Assembly: GCF_016862075.1 (NCBI RefSeq)
Contig: NZ_BOMG01000129.1
Coordinates: 1 to 45,432 of the forward strand
Source: Actinoplanes couchii
GTDB taxonomy: Bacteria; Actinomycetota; Actinomycetes; Mycobacteriales; Micromonosporaceae
DNA: 45,432 nucleotides
Direction: 5' to 3'
Numbering within the stretch: position 1 is the first letter of the stretch; each line of letters starts with the position of its first letter. The notes beneath the pieces were generated by a model. The model saw nothing but the letters and a program-made list of their open reading frames with translations, had not been told where the DNA came from and did not search any database. Of this stretch, positions 1 to 7,991 are shown one piece after another. The position numbers were made by a program, and so were the translations under genes.

Positions 1-40
1 ACTGTTCGGAGATGACCATGCGGGTCACCCATCAGGGTGC

Positions 41-72
41 ACGCCGATCCGCCTTGACGCCGATCCGCCTTG
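41..72. repeat. 16-bp perfect tandem duplication
   Basis: The unit ACGCCGATCCGCCTTG occurs twice in direct succession (41-56 and 57-72), followed by a third degenerate start of the unit. It lies upstream of the candidate insertion-sequence end at 121-157 and is not part of a recognisable gene. Confidence 0.85.
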
Positions 73-99
73 ACGGCGAATCGGCTATTCCTGACCCGC

Positions 100-157
100 T
101 CCGCAGGAGTCCGTTTCCTCTCCGGCCTGAAGGCCGGACTATCCACGGAGGAATCTG
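100..157 (+). mobile_element. Candidate right end of an IS200/IS605 (TnpB-type) element
   Basis: On the + strand there is a GC-rich stem TCCGGCCT/AGGCCGGA (121-128 and 131-138, GA loop) followed by CACGGAGGAATCTGA. This resembles the subterminal hairpin plus GGAGGATGTCAA-like end of actinobacterial IS605-family tnpB elements, as recalled from the family. The reading frame of the phosphatase gene entering from the right (139-900, minus) loses its family sequence at this point, as expected for an insertion boundary. No tnpB coding sequence is seen in bases 1-100; it would lie left of the window. The call rests on motif resemblance only. Confidence 0.35.
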
Positions 158-900
158 ATAACCGCGCACCAGCTCTGTCCGCGGGTCCGGAACAGGTCGT
201 AGAAGTCTCCGACGACCTCGCCCGCATCCGTGCCGGCCGGCAGGTACACCGCGGCGACGTCCAGGCCGGGCGCGTCGGGCAGCCGAGGCGGAAGCAGACT
301 GTCCTGCAGGGTACGAGCCAGGGCCGCGGAGGCGTCCCCGGAATGCTGTGCCTGCCGCAACGCCTGGCGCAGGGCGATCTCGGAGGACACCGTTCTGGCC
401 AAGGTCCGCAGCGCCTGGGTCTGCTCGGCGCTGAAAGGCCGGGGGCTCCGGTCGATCACACAGAAGCCCCCGAGCACCTGGCCCTCCGGTGAGGTCACCG
501 GATAACCCGCCCACGCGCCGATCCCGAGCGCGTCGACCGCGGCGAGATGGCCGATACGCGGATCGGTGACCGCGTCCTCCGCGATGAGTTCCCGGCCGGT
601 GCCGATCAGAATGTGACAGGGGCTGTCGCGGATGTCGTTCTCCCGGCCCGCCGAGGTGTCCAGCCCCACCGCCGACTTCCAGAACGAGCGCCGCCCGTCG
701 GCAACGGTGAAGAACGCCATCTGCGCCCCGGTGATGGCCAGAGCCAGCCGGGCGAGATCGTCGAAGGCGCCCTCGGGCGCCGTGTCCAGCAGTCCGCTGG
801 CCGCGACGGCCGCCAGGCGCTGCGGATCCAGCACCGACTCCGGTAGTTCTGCTGAGGGCTCGGGTACATCCGTCACCATCGGCACGCGCCTGCTCTCCAT
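139..900 (-). pseudogene. GAF-domain / SpoIIE-type (PP2C) phosphatase, 3'-truncated
   Basis: The 253-residue product begins with a GAF domain (about residues 25-175, including LGGFCVIDRSPRPFS) and continues into the start of a SpoIIE/PP2C phosphatase domain: LARTLQDSLLPPRLP, then GEVVGDFYDLF, which carries the first metal-binding Asp. The family normally continues with a GDVxGKG motif and about 170 more residues. Here WCAVI is followed by RFLRG and a TAG stop, so nearly all of the catalytic domain is missing. The break coincides with a candidate IS605-type end at 100-157. The ATG at 900 is preceded by GAGG. Intact homologues act in partner-switching control of stress sigma factors, and a SigF-type sigma gene lies 600 bp away, but this copy should have no phosphatase activity. 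Confidence 0.75.
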
Positions 901-1491
901 CGGTGGCCTCGGGGCGAGGCCCTCGGTGTCAAGTGATCCGACAGAGTTTAGATTACTGCCCGGCTTCGGAGCACTCTTCGACTGCCGACCCCTGTCGTGA
1001 GGTGCTGAAACCGGGTGCTACGGCGGCCACGTCGCGGCGCGCGACATGGTCGCGGCGGTCCGGCCGGCCCCAGACTCGCCGTCAGCATCGTTGCGGACCG
1101 GTCCACGAGGGAGCGAACTGCTGCTCACGAACAGGAGCTGATATTGGCGGTGCCGTGGGGGCGGGCGTGGGCGGTGACGCCTCTGCGGACCCCACCGGTA
1201 TGAGCGGCGGGATCGTCGGGGTGGGCAGCACCGAACCGCGGGTGTGGTCGCCTCGGAAACTCGAGGTCATCGCTGAACTCGGAGCAATCGTGGCAGCGCA
1301 CCGAACGTCACCGGCCCATCGTGCGGCTCGGCACCGACGGGCTGTCCAACCGCGGACTGGATCTGTTCTCTCGCTTGGCCGACACCGTCGAGGGAGATTG
1401 CAGATCAGCTCGGCGATCACCGATCGTCGGTATCAGTCTCGGAGAGGCCTTCGCCGCCGGGCAAGACCTCCGGTGAACGCGGGACGTCAGT
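901..1491. other. About 590 bp without a convincing gene
   Basis: Open frames here have poor codon bias and no family match I recognise. A stretch at about 1300-1470 on the + strand reads without stops in a coding-like frame (GTDGLSNRGLDLFSRLADT) but has no start codon and may be a decayed gene. Promoters for the gene ending at 900 are expected in the left part. Confidence 0.4.
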
Positions 1492-2316
1492 TCAGAGGAG
1501 CTCGGTGCCGAGGTGCTGGCGCATCTTGGCCAGGGCCTTGGTGAGCAGCCGCGAGACGTGCATCTGGGAGATGCCGACCCGCTCGGCGATCTGCTGCTGG
1601 GTCAGGTTGCCGTAGAAGCGCAGGGTGACGATCTTCTGCTCGCGGTCGTCGAGCATCGCCAGGGCGGGCCCGAGGGTGGTGCGGGTCTCGACGACCTCGT
1701 AGTCGTCGGTGCTGTCGCTGAGGGTGTCGCCGAGTTCGGCGCTGCCGTCCGGGCCGATCGGCGTGGACAGGCTGGTGGCGTTGTAGGCGCGGGCGCCTTC
1801 GAGGCCTTCGAGGACCTCTTCCTCGGTGATGCCGATGTGGGCCGCGATGTCGGCGACCAGGGGCGGGCGCCCGAGTTTGTGGGTCAGGGTGTTGTTGGCC
1901 TCGGTGATGGCCAGCCGTAGTTCCTGCAAGCGGCGCGGTACCCGGATCGACCAGGTCCGGTCCCGGAAGTGGCGCTTGATCTCACCGAGGATGGTGGGGA
2001 TGGCGTATCCGGCGAAATCCACCCCGCGGCTCGCGTCGAACCTGTCGACGGCCTTGATCAGTCCGATCGTGGCGGTCTGCACGAGGTCGTCGGTCGGCTC
2101 GCCCCGGCCGGAATACCGCTTCGCGAGGTGCCGGGCCATCGGCAGCCACGCCTCGATGGTCCGGTCCCGCAGCGCGGCGCGGGACGGGTGACCGGCGGGC
2201 ATCGCGGTCAGGGCGTTGATCAGATCACCCGCGATGTCCTGCGCACGATCGTCACTGATCGTGTCGTGCGAGACGGCGATCGTGGTGCCGGTCGTCTCGG
2301 TGGATGTCGCGGTCAT
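1492..2316 (-). CDS. RNA polymerase sigma factor, SigF/SigB/SigG (group 3) family
   Basis: The 274-residue protein has the sigma-70 layout of stress/sporulation sigma factors: region 2 at about 75-125 (DDLVQTATIGLIKAVDRFD, then FAGYAIPTILGEIKRHFRD), region 3 at about 135-205, and region 4 at about 215-270 with the helix-turn-helix QQQIAERVGISQMHVSRLL. Region 1.1 is absent. The ATG at 2316 has GGAGGA six bases upstream. No anti-sigma or anti-anti-sigma gene is adjacent. Its neighbours are a truncated GAF/phosphatase gene and a divergent sensor kinase, both of the kind that feeds stress-sigma pathways. It probably directs RNA polymerase to general stress promoters; the stimulus cannot be read from the sequence. 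Confidence 0.93.
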   Translation of the reverse strand: MTATSTETTGTTIAVSHDTISDDRAQDIAGDLINALTAMPAGHPSRAALRDRTIEAWLPMARHLAKRYSGRGEPTDDLVQTATIGLIKAVDRFDASRGVDFAGYAIPTILGEIKRHFRDRTWSIRVPRRLQELRLAITEANNTLTHKLGRPPLVADIAAHIGITEEEVLEGLEGARAYNATSLSTPIGPDGSAELGDTLSDSTDDYEVVETRTTLGPALAMLDDREQKIVTLRFYGNLTQQQIAERVGISQMHVSRLLTKALAKMRQHLGTELL

Positions 2317-2339
2317 GGTGTCCTCCAGTTGCCCTGCCT

Positions 2340-2432
2340 GGACGGATGTCCGTCCGGCAGCAGAACCATAGCCGAACGGTCGAGCGTAAATCTAGCCGAA
2401 AGTATGAGTAGCCCAAAGTGTCGAAAACACTT
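2340..2432. promoter_or_regulatory. Divergent promoter region with two inverted repeats
   Basis: Between the sigma gene (minus) and the kinase gene (plus) are two dyads: GGACGGA-TG-TCCGTCC (2340-2355) and AAGTGT-cgaaa-ACACTT (2416-2432). The region is richer in A/T than its surroundings. Either dyad could be an operator. I could not identify a convincing sigma-specific -35/-10 pair. Confidence 0.45.
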
Positions 2433-2541
2433 CGCCGCATCACCGCCCGAGCGTGAACCCATCGGCTTGATATCACAGAACCGTGTACCGGACAGGTCGC
2501 ATCGATGCTGTCATCAGAAGCACCAGCCGAGAGGAGCCAGC

Positions 2542-4605
2542 GTGCAGACGACAGACGACCTGGATTTCCAACGCCTGTTCGAGGCAGCGCCGGTGGCGAT
2601 GGTCGTCCTGGACCCCGAACTGACCATCCAGCAGGCCAGCGACGCCTACCTGGCGGCCACGAACACCACCCGGCACGCCATCCTCGGCCGCAGCCTGTTC
2701 GACGTCTTTCCCGATGATCCCGCCGAGGTCACCGCCACCGGCGCCGCCGACCTCCATGCCTCGCTGCACCGGGTCATCGACGACCTGGTTGTCGACGTCA
2801 TGCCGATCCAGCGGTACGCCATCCGGTCAGCCGGAGAGGCCGACCGGTTCGAGACCAGGTTCTGGGCGCCGACCAACGCGCCGGTCCTGAACCCGGACGG
2901 CTCCCTGGCGTGGATCCTGCACCGCTGGGACGATGTCACCGCCTACGTGCGAGAACGTCTCGACGACCCCGCGCAACTCGATCTGGCCGCGGGCCTGGCA
3001 CTTCGCCATCCCGAGATGGAAGCGCAATCCGTCGCACGCCACCAACTGGTCACCCACAACCAGGCCCTGGGCGCTGTCCTGGACAGTCTCGACGCGATCG
3101 TGATCGGCTGCGACGACTCCGGACGCACGATCCTGCACAACCAGGCCGCCCGCACGCTGTTCGCCCTACCCGAGGCAGCGACACCTGACGACCGCTGGCA
3201 ACAACAGACCGAACTGCGCGACACCGGCGGCCGGCCGCTCGACGCCGACCAGCACCCCGCCCGCCGCATCCTGGCCGGTGAACACCTGCGTGACGTCGAG
3301 ATCCTGATCCGGCAGCCCGGCCGTCCGGTCCGCCACTTCCTGGTCAACGGCCGACCCGTGACACTCGCCGACCGGCTGACCGCCTTGTTCGCCATGCACG
3401 AGATCACCCTGCAACGCCGCGCCGAACGCCTCAAACAATGCGAACTACAGGTCGCGACGATACTGGCCAAACCCGAACCCGCCGACATGATCATCGCCAA
3501 CGCCGTCGAACTCGTCGGCAGCATGCTCAACTGGGCCGCAGTGGAATTCTGGACCATCGACGACCTCGGAAAAGTCACCCGCCGGCAGAACTGCTGGCAT
3601 GCCGACGAGTCACTCGCTGTTCCCCAGCAGTCGCAGCACACCAAAGGCGAGGGCCTCGCCGGCCGGGCCTGGCAGAGGGCCGAGCCCATCTGGGTCACCG
3701 ACCTGACCACCGATCCCATCACCCGTGACCACAGCGGACGGGAGACCCTGGTCTCCGCCCTCGCCGTGCCGATTCCCAGCGGTACCGCCGTCCTCGGCAC
3801 CCTGATCTTCTACAGCGACCTGCACGAAACTCCCGACGACATGCGCACCGCCGTGCTGACCGGCATCGCCGCCCATGTCGGCGAGTTCCTCGAACGCCGC
3901 CGCGCCGCACGGATCACCACCGAACTCGAACGCAGCCGCGACGAATACATCTCCCTGGTCGGCCACGAACTACGCACCCCACTGACCGGCATCCAATCCA
4001 ACGCCGAACTCCTACGCACCGAGACCGATCTGACCGACGACGACCGGGCACAGATGCTGGAAGTCATCGACCGGCGCGCCCATCAGCTTCAAGACCTCGT
4101 CGCCTCACTGCTCGACGTCGCCGGAACCCGGGCCGGCCACACCGCCCTGGTGGTACGCCGCATCGACCTCGCGCCCCTCGCTCACGCCGCCGCCGACACC
4201 ATCCGCACCAGCACCAGCGCGACGATCGACGTCGACACGCCACCCACAGTGTCCATCGACGCCGATCCCGACCGGCTCCGCGATGCTCTCGGCGAACTAC
4301 TCGCCAACGCCGTCACCTGGGCACCCGGCGACAGCCGCATCGGCGTCCAGGTTCACGCCCACCAGCACAGCGTCACCATCGCGGTCTCCAACACCGGCCC
4401 GCCGATCCCCACCGACAACCACGAACGAGTCTTCGAACTCTTCTATCGCAGCGACACTCTGCGCCACGGCGGCATCCCCGGAACCGGACTCGGCCTCACC
4501 CTCGCCCGGGCCATCATCGAACAACACCACGGCACGCTCACCCTCAGTGAACCCGACGAGGCCACCACGACTTTCACCATCCGGCTGCCCCGACGATCCG
4601 ATTGA
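2542..4605 (+). CDS. Hybrid-sensor histidine kinase, PAS-PAS-GAF-HisKA-HATPase
   Basis: The frame is open from far upstream, but GTG at 2542 is preceded by GAGGAG (2531-2536) and begins just before the first PAS domain, giving 687 residues. Domains: PAS 1 at about 8-125 (EAAPVAMVVLDPELTIQQAS), PAS 2 at about 165-290 (LDSLDAIVIGCDDSGRTI), GAF at about 315-450, HisKA with phosphoacceptor His at about 475 in GHELRTPLTGIQSN, and an HATPase domain at about 570-685 with the G-box GTGLGLTLARAIIEQHHG. There are no membrane segments or signal peptide, so it is a soluble cytoplasmic sensor. No receiver domain or adjacent response regulator is present, so its partner is elsewhere. It is divergent from the sigma gene and may signal into the same stress pathway (inference). 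Confidence 0.92.
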   Translation: MQTTDDLDFQRLFEAAPVAMVVLDPELTIQQASDAYLAATNTTRHAILGRSLFDVFPDDPAEVTATGAADLHASLHRVIDDLVVDVMPIQRYAIRSAGEADRFETRFWAPTNAPVLNPDGSLAWILHRWDDVTAYVRERLDDPAQLDLAAGLALRHPEMEAQSVARHQLVTHNQALGAVLDSLDAIVIGCDDSGRTILHNQAARTLFALPEAATPDDRWQQQTELRDTGGRPLDADQHPARRILAGEHLRDVEILIRQPGRPVRHFLVNGRPVTLADRLTALFAMHEITLQRRAERLKQCELQVATILAKPEPADMIIANAVELVGSMLNWAAVEFWTIDDLGKVTRRQNCWHADESLAVPQQSQHTKGEGLAGRAWQRAEPIWVTDLTTDPITRDHSGRETLVSALAVPIPSGTAVLGTLIFYSDLHETPDDMRTAVLTGIAAHVGEFLERRRAARITTELERSRDEYISLVGHELRTPLTGIQSNAELLRTETDLTDDDRAQMLEVIDRRAHQLQDLVASLLDVAGTRAGHTALVVRRIDLAPLAHAAADTIRTSTSATIDVDTPPTVSIDADPDRLRDALGELLANAVTWAPGDSRIGVQVHAHQHSVTIAVSNTGPPIPTDNHERVFELFYRSDTLRHGGIPGTGLGLTLARAIIEQHHGTLTLSEPDEATTTFTIRLPRRSD

Positions 4606-4635
4606 CATCCTCGCGCTGCGGGCTCATCCGCAGCG
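4602..4635. terminator. Hairpin at the end of the kinase gene (terminator or IS605-like end)
   Basis: A perfect stem CGCTGCGG-gctcat-CCGCAGCG (4614-4621 and 4628-4635) starts nine bases after the kinase stop codon. No T-run follows, as is common for actinobacterial terminators. The bases TTGACATCCTC (4602-4612), overlapping the stop, resemble the reverse complement of the conserved right terminus of many IS200/IS605 elements, so a residual element end is an alternative reading. Confidence 0.5.
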
Positions 4636-4669
4636 GCGGCTCGTCCGGATGGCAGATCAAGTGAGGACG

Positions 4670-4921
4670 ATGCCGCGGAACGCGGGATCCCCCATACCCA
4701 CGTTGAGTGGGCAGCACGCAGAGATCACCTACATGCCGGCGTCCATCGCCGCCACACACTCGACAACCGACGTGATGGCCACCGGCTCCGACGCGGCGAC
4801 TGCGCTGCTGGGCCACGTGGAACAGCAACTCGACCTGGTGAGCCACGAGGTGGTCCGGCTGCCGTACCGCGACCTGGTTCTGATGACACACGGCCCGCGT
4901 ACCAGCCGGTTCGGCGGTTGA
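4670..4921 (+). CDS. Hypothetical protein, 83 aa
   Basis: ATG at 4670 follows GAGG with short spacing; ATG at 4733 is an alternative start. Codon third positions are strongly G/C over the second half, as in real genes here. The C-terminal part (GHVEQQLDLVSHEVVRLPY) is probably helical. I recognise no family. It could be a gene fragment, since it lies between a hairpin resembling an insertion-sequence end and a frameshifted gene. Confidence 0.35.
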   Translation: MPRNAGSPIPTLSGQHAEITYMPASIAATHSTTDVMATGSDAATALLGHVEQQLDLVSHEVVRLPYRDLVLMTHGPRTSRFGG

Positions 4922-4988
4922 GACAGAGGGCTGACGTCTCGGTGTGGCTGCCCGGTACGGGCCGGATCGGTTCTGGCAGGATCGGCGG

Positions 4989-5616
4989 ATGCCGAAGACA
5001 GACCGCTGCGTCGTGGTTGCCGTGTGCGGATCGCCGGGGGCCGGGAAGAGCACCGTCGCCGCCGCGGTGGCGGCTCACCTCGGGGTACCGCTGCTGGCCC
5101 GGGACGAGATCAAGGCTGGGCTCGGCCTGTCCTCAGCCGCGTCGGCGGACGACGCGACGGTGCGGATCGACCCCGATTTCTTTGTCGCCGGTGGACCCTT
5201 CAGCCGCCGCGCCGAGGCGGCGATGGTTCAGGCGGCACGCGTTCTGGCGTCGTCCGGGGTCGGTCTCGTGGTGGAATCCTCGGTGCTGTCGCGGGAGTTG
5301 CTGGACGGGCTGCACGAGTGTCAGGCGCGAGTGCTCGCCGTCCACGTGGTTGCTGACGAGGCGGTCGTCGGTGCCCGCTTGCGTGTTCGGGCGGCGAAGG
5401 GCTGGGCCGTGGACGAGCAGATGGCGGCGGCGTTCGAACGAGGCGACATGGAGCGGGCGAAGTTCGCGCCCCCCCGACGGCGTCGATGCGGTCATCGAGG
5501 TCGACACGTCCGCTAGCGGGGAACCGCCTGTCCACCGGATCGAGGCGGCGTTCGTCGACGTACTGACGTCCGGGAATTCCGTCGGCGGCCTGGGTACCCG
5601 GCACAAGCGGGACTGA
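4989..5616 (+). pseudogene. P-loop AAA-type kinase/phosphotransferase, frameshifted in a C7 run
   Basis: ATG at 4989 opens an ATP-binding domain: VAVCGSPGAGKSTVAAAVA (Walker A at residues 14-21), then LLARDEIKAGL and VVESSVLSRELL, typical of small nucleotide or antibiotic kinases of the AAA_33/zeta-toxin-like group. The frame runs to AKFAPP and then degenerates to PRRRRCGHRGRHVR (stop at 5516). Removing one C from the seven-C run at 5469-5475 restores DGVDAVIEVDTSASGEPP and continues to a stop at 5616, giving a protein of about 208 residues. The gene is therefore frameshifted once near its end, either truly or through a homopolymer base-calling error. The Walker A core is upstream of the shift. 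The substrate is unknown. Confidence 0.8.
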
Positions 5617-5641
5617 CCGCGCGGCGACGAGCAGCGGACGG

Positions 5642-6619
5642 CTAACCGCCGAAGGTGCCGAGACGGGCGATCGCCCAGGTCAGGACGATGTCACGGAGCG
5701 CGGCGTCCGCGATGCGCGCCTCGTCGTAGCGCACCGGCACGAGCACCTCGGCCAGCTGTGGCAGGTAGGGGAACGCGGGCTCGTACGACGGGTCCGCGTG
5801 CAGTGGTTGCGGTGCGGGCAGGTGCTGGGGCTCCGGCAGCCCCAGGCCGGCGGCCCGGGCCACCGCTTCCTGACCGAGTGACAGCTCCGCCGCGCTGCCC
5901 GGCGTGACCGAAACCGACACCGGACGCAGGCCGAAGTTGTTGCACGCGGTCAGGTCGTCGCCGCAGACGTTCGGTACGGCGAGCAGATCCGTCAGCGCGA
6001 GCAGAACGATGTGGTCGCCCGGGCCGGACTCGTTGCGCAGGATCTCGCCGTCGGCCGTGTACATGAACAGGTTCACCGATTCGTGCAGCTCCCACGGCGC
6101 CAACCCGTACTCGCGTTGTGCCTCGTTCTGGATCTCCTGGCAGTTGGTCCGGTCCTGAACGCCGAATATCGCGCGGTAGATCAGCCGGCTGCAGAACGGA
6201 AACGTCGTGTCGGTCCGGGTCGTGCTCGCCACGATCGCCATGATCGGGCGTTCCCACGGTGCGTTCGACCAGAGCACATCGCCCAGGCCCGGATGTGGTC
6301 CCTGCATTCCGCGGGTACGGCCGGCGTGCAGCCGTTCCCGGCGGTCGTGCAGGTTGAACACGTTCAGGTCAACGCATTGGCCGCCCGCGATCTGTTCGAC
6401 GCGCAGGACGTGCCCCGCCGGCACTGCGAACGCTTTTCCCGTCCCCGGTTCGAGCACGTGCCCCCGGGCCGGAATCGGCGGCCGTGATCCGGAAGAGCCG
6501 GTGAACGCGGGTGCGGCCGCAACAGCGGAAACAACCAGTTCCGCGACCGTACGATTCTCCCGCGCCGCCACCATCGACAGGAAAGCCAACTGCTGCTCGT
6601 TGACCCGCAGCGTCGTCAT
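5642..6619 (-). CDS. DUF1989 (urea carboxylase-associated) family protein
   Basis: The 325-residue product has a DUF1989 core from about residue 50: VLRVEQIAGGQCVDLNVFNL, GDVLWSNAPWERPIMAIVAS, then CGDDLTACNNFG. An N-terminal extension of about 45 helical residues and a C-terminal tail of about 60 residues flank it. ATG at 6619 overlaps the permease stop by four bases (ATGA), so the two are translationally coupled. Characterised DUF1989 proteins are subunits of carboxyguanidine deiminase (CgiA/CgiB) or are encoded with urea/guanidine carboxylases. Here there is no carboxylase or allophanate hydrolase nearby, and a single copy is paired with a nucleobase-type transporter, so a related amidine or purine-derived substrate is possible. 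The exact reaction cannot be assigned. Confidence 0.8.
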   Translation of the reverse strand: MTTLRVNEQQLAFLSMVAARENRTVAELVVSAVAAAPAFTGSSGSRPPIPARGHVLEPGTGKAFAVPAGHVLRVEQIAGGQCVDLNVFNLHDRRERLHAGRTRGMQGPHPGLGDVLWSNAPWERPIMAIVASTTRTDTTFPFCSRLIYRAIFGVQDRTNCQEIQNEAQREYGLAPWELHESVNLFMYTADGEILRNESGPGDHIVLLALTDLLAVPNVCGDDLTACNNFGLRPVSVSVTPGSAAELSLGQEAVARAAGLGLPEPQHLPAPQPLHADPSYEPAFPYLPQLAEVLVPVRYDEARIADAALRDIVLTWAIARLGTFGG

Positions 6620-7944
6620 CGGCCGAGCACCCGCCGCAACCCGTGGTTGATCAGCGCGTTCAGCACGATCAGCAGCACCGCGCCGAACATCATCGGCGTC
6701 GTCACCACCGCCCGCACCCAGTCCGGCATCGTCGCCACCATCGATTCCGGCAACCATTGCCCGCCGAGCGCGAGAATGAACGCGGTCGCCGCCACGGTGA
6801 GGTTCAGATCGTCCCATTCCACCCCCGACATCATCTGTACGCCACTCAACGCGATGATGCCGAACAACACTGTGGACGCCGCGGCCAGAACCGCGCCCGG
6901 TAGTCCCGCGACGAAGGTCGCCAGAACAGGCACGAAGGCGAGGGCGATCGCGATCAGCCCGGCGGTCATCGTCACGTATCGGCTGCCGATCCGCGACACC
7001 CGGACGATTCCCGCGTTCTCCGGATAGGTGGCCGTTCCGACTCCGCCGAACAGGGCGCCGGCCACGGTTCCGGCGTATTCGGTGAACAGTCCGCGGGTGA
7101 TGCGCGTCCGGGTCAGGGTGACGCCGCCCCACCGGGACACCAGCGCGTACATTCCGACGGCTTCGGCGCTGGATTCGAGAAAGGCGAGAAGCATCAGCAG
7201 TACGGCCGGCCAGCGCACGTCGAAACCGAACGGCAGCCAGGCCGGTGGCCCGACCAGAACGGTTCCGCCGAGTGCCGGCGGGCTCCACAACCCGAATGCG
7301 AGGGCGAGCAGCGTTCCGGCGAGCATCCCGATCAGGACGGCCGCCCGTTTCACGATGGTGTCGCCGCCGAACAGCAGGCACGCCACCACCACGAGCAGGG
7401 TGGCCAGACCGATTCCGAACAGTTTCCAGCCGTACGCCGGTTCGCCTTCTGCTCCGAACCAGTTCGGCAGTCCGAGGGTGGCGAGCTGGGCGCCGATGAT
7501 GAGGCACAGCGTCCCGTACACGAGCGGTTCGGCGGCGAACCGGACCACGTGGGTCAGCACCCCCAGCCGCCCGATCGGCAGCGACAGCAGCATGAAGATC
7601 AGCCCGGCGACGACCATCGACCCGAACGCCGCCCCGAGCCCGTATGTCGCACCGGCCGCGAGCAGCGCCGCGAAGAACGCCGCCGTCGGGCCCTGCACGA
7701 TCGGCAGCCGCACGACCCGGCTGGACTGTACGACGGTGACGATCCCGGCGAGCAGGAACGAGGCCTGGATCAGGTGGCTGACGTCGTCGCCGCCGAGTCC
7801 GAGCGTCACGCCGATCAGTACCGGGAAGACCCAGATCGCCGACAGGGTGACCAGGTGCTGCGTGCCGAACAGCAGCAGCCGGTGCACCGGCACCCGCTGG
7901 TCGAACCCGACGTCGAGGACCGGTGCCCAAGTCCTGCTCAACAT
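6616..7944 (-). CDS. NCS2-family (xanthine/uracil-type) permease
   Basis: The 442-residue integral membrane protein has about 12-14 hydrophobic segments, starting at LLLFGTQHLVTLSAIWVFPVLIG. VQGPTAAFF corresponds to the conserved Q-x-P region of nucleobase/cation symporters. ATG at 7944 is preferred; an in-frame TTG at 7956 would add four residues. No strong ribosome site is visible, and TACATT lies just upstream, so a near-leaderless transcript is possible. It heads an operon with the DUF1989 gene. The likely role is proton-coupled uptake of a purine, pyrimidine or related nitrogen compound that the DUF1989 enzyme helps process. Confidence 0.88.
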   Translation of the reverse strand: MLSRTWAPVLDVGFDQRVPVHRLLLFGTQHLVTLSAIWVFPVLIGVTLGLGGDDVSHLIQASFLLAGIVTVVQSSRVVRLPIVQGPTAAFFAALLAAGATYGLGAAFGSMVVAGLIFMLLSLPIGRLGVLTHVVRFAAEPLVYGTLCLIIGAQLATLGLPNWFGAEGEPAYGWKLFGIGLATLLVVVACLLFGGDTIVKRAAVLIGMLAGTLLALAFGLWSPPALGGTVLVGPPAWLPFGFDVRWPAVLLMLLAFLESSAEAVGMYALVSRWGGVTLTRTRITRGLFTEYAGTVAGALFGGVGTATYPENAGIVRVSRIGSRYVTMTAGLIAIALAFVPVLATFVAGLPGAVLAAASTVLFGIIALSGVQMMSGVEWDDLNLTVAATAFILALGGQWLPESMVATMPDWVRAVVTTPMMFGAVLLIVLNALINHGLRRVLGR

Positions 7945-7991
7945 CCACGACCGCAAATGTAACGGGGTGCGGGTCCGGCGGGAGCAGCCGA

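Noticed and set aside
903..1544. A 213-codon + strand frame
   Set aside because: Arg-rich, no domain, overlaps the end of the sigma factor gene, and codon third positions do not show the expected bias.
1969..2541. Upstream in-frame extension of the PAS-GAF kinase
   Set aside because: It crosses the sigma factor gene in antisense and lacks domains; the GTG at 2542 has a good ribosome site just before the PAS domain.
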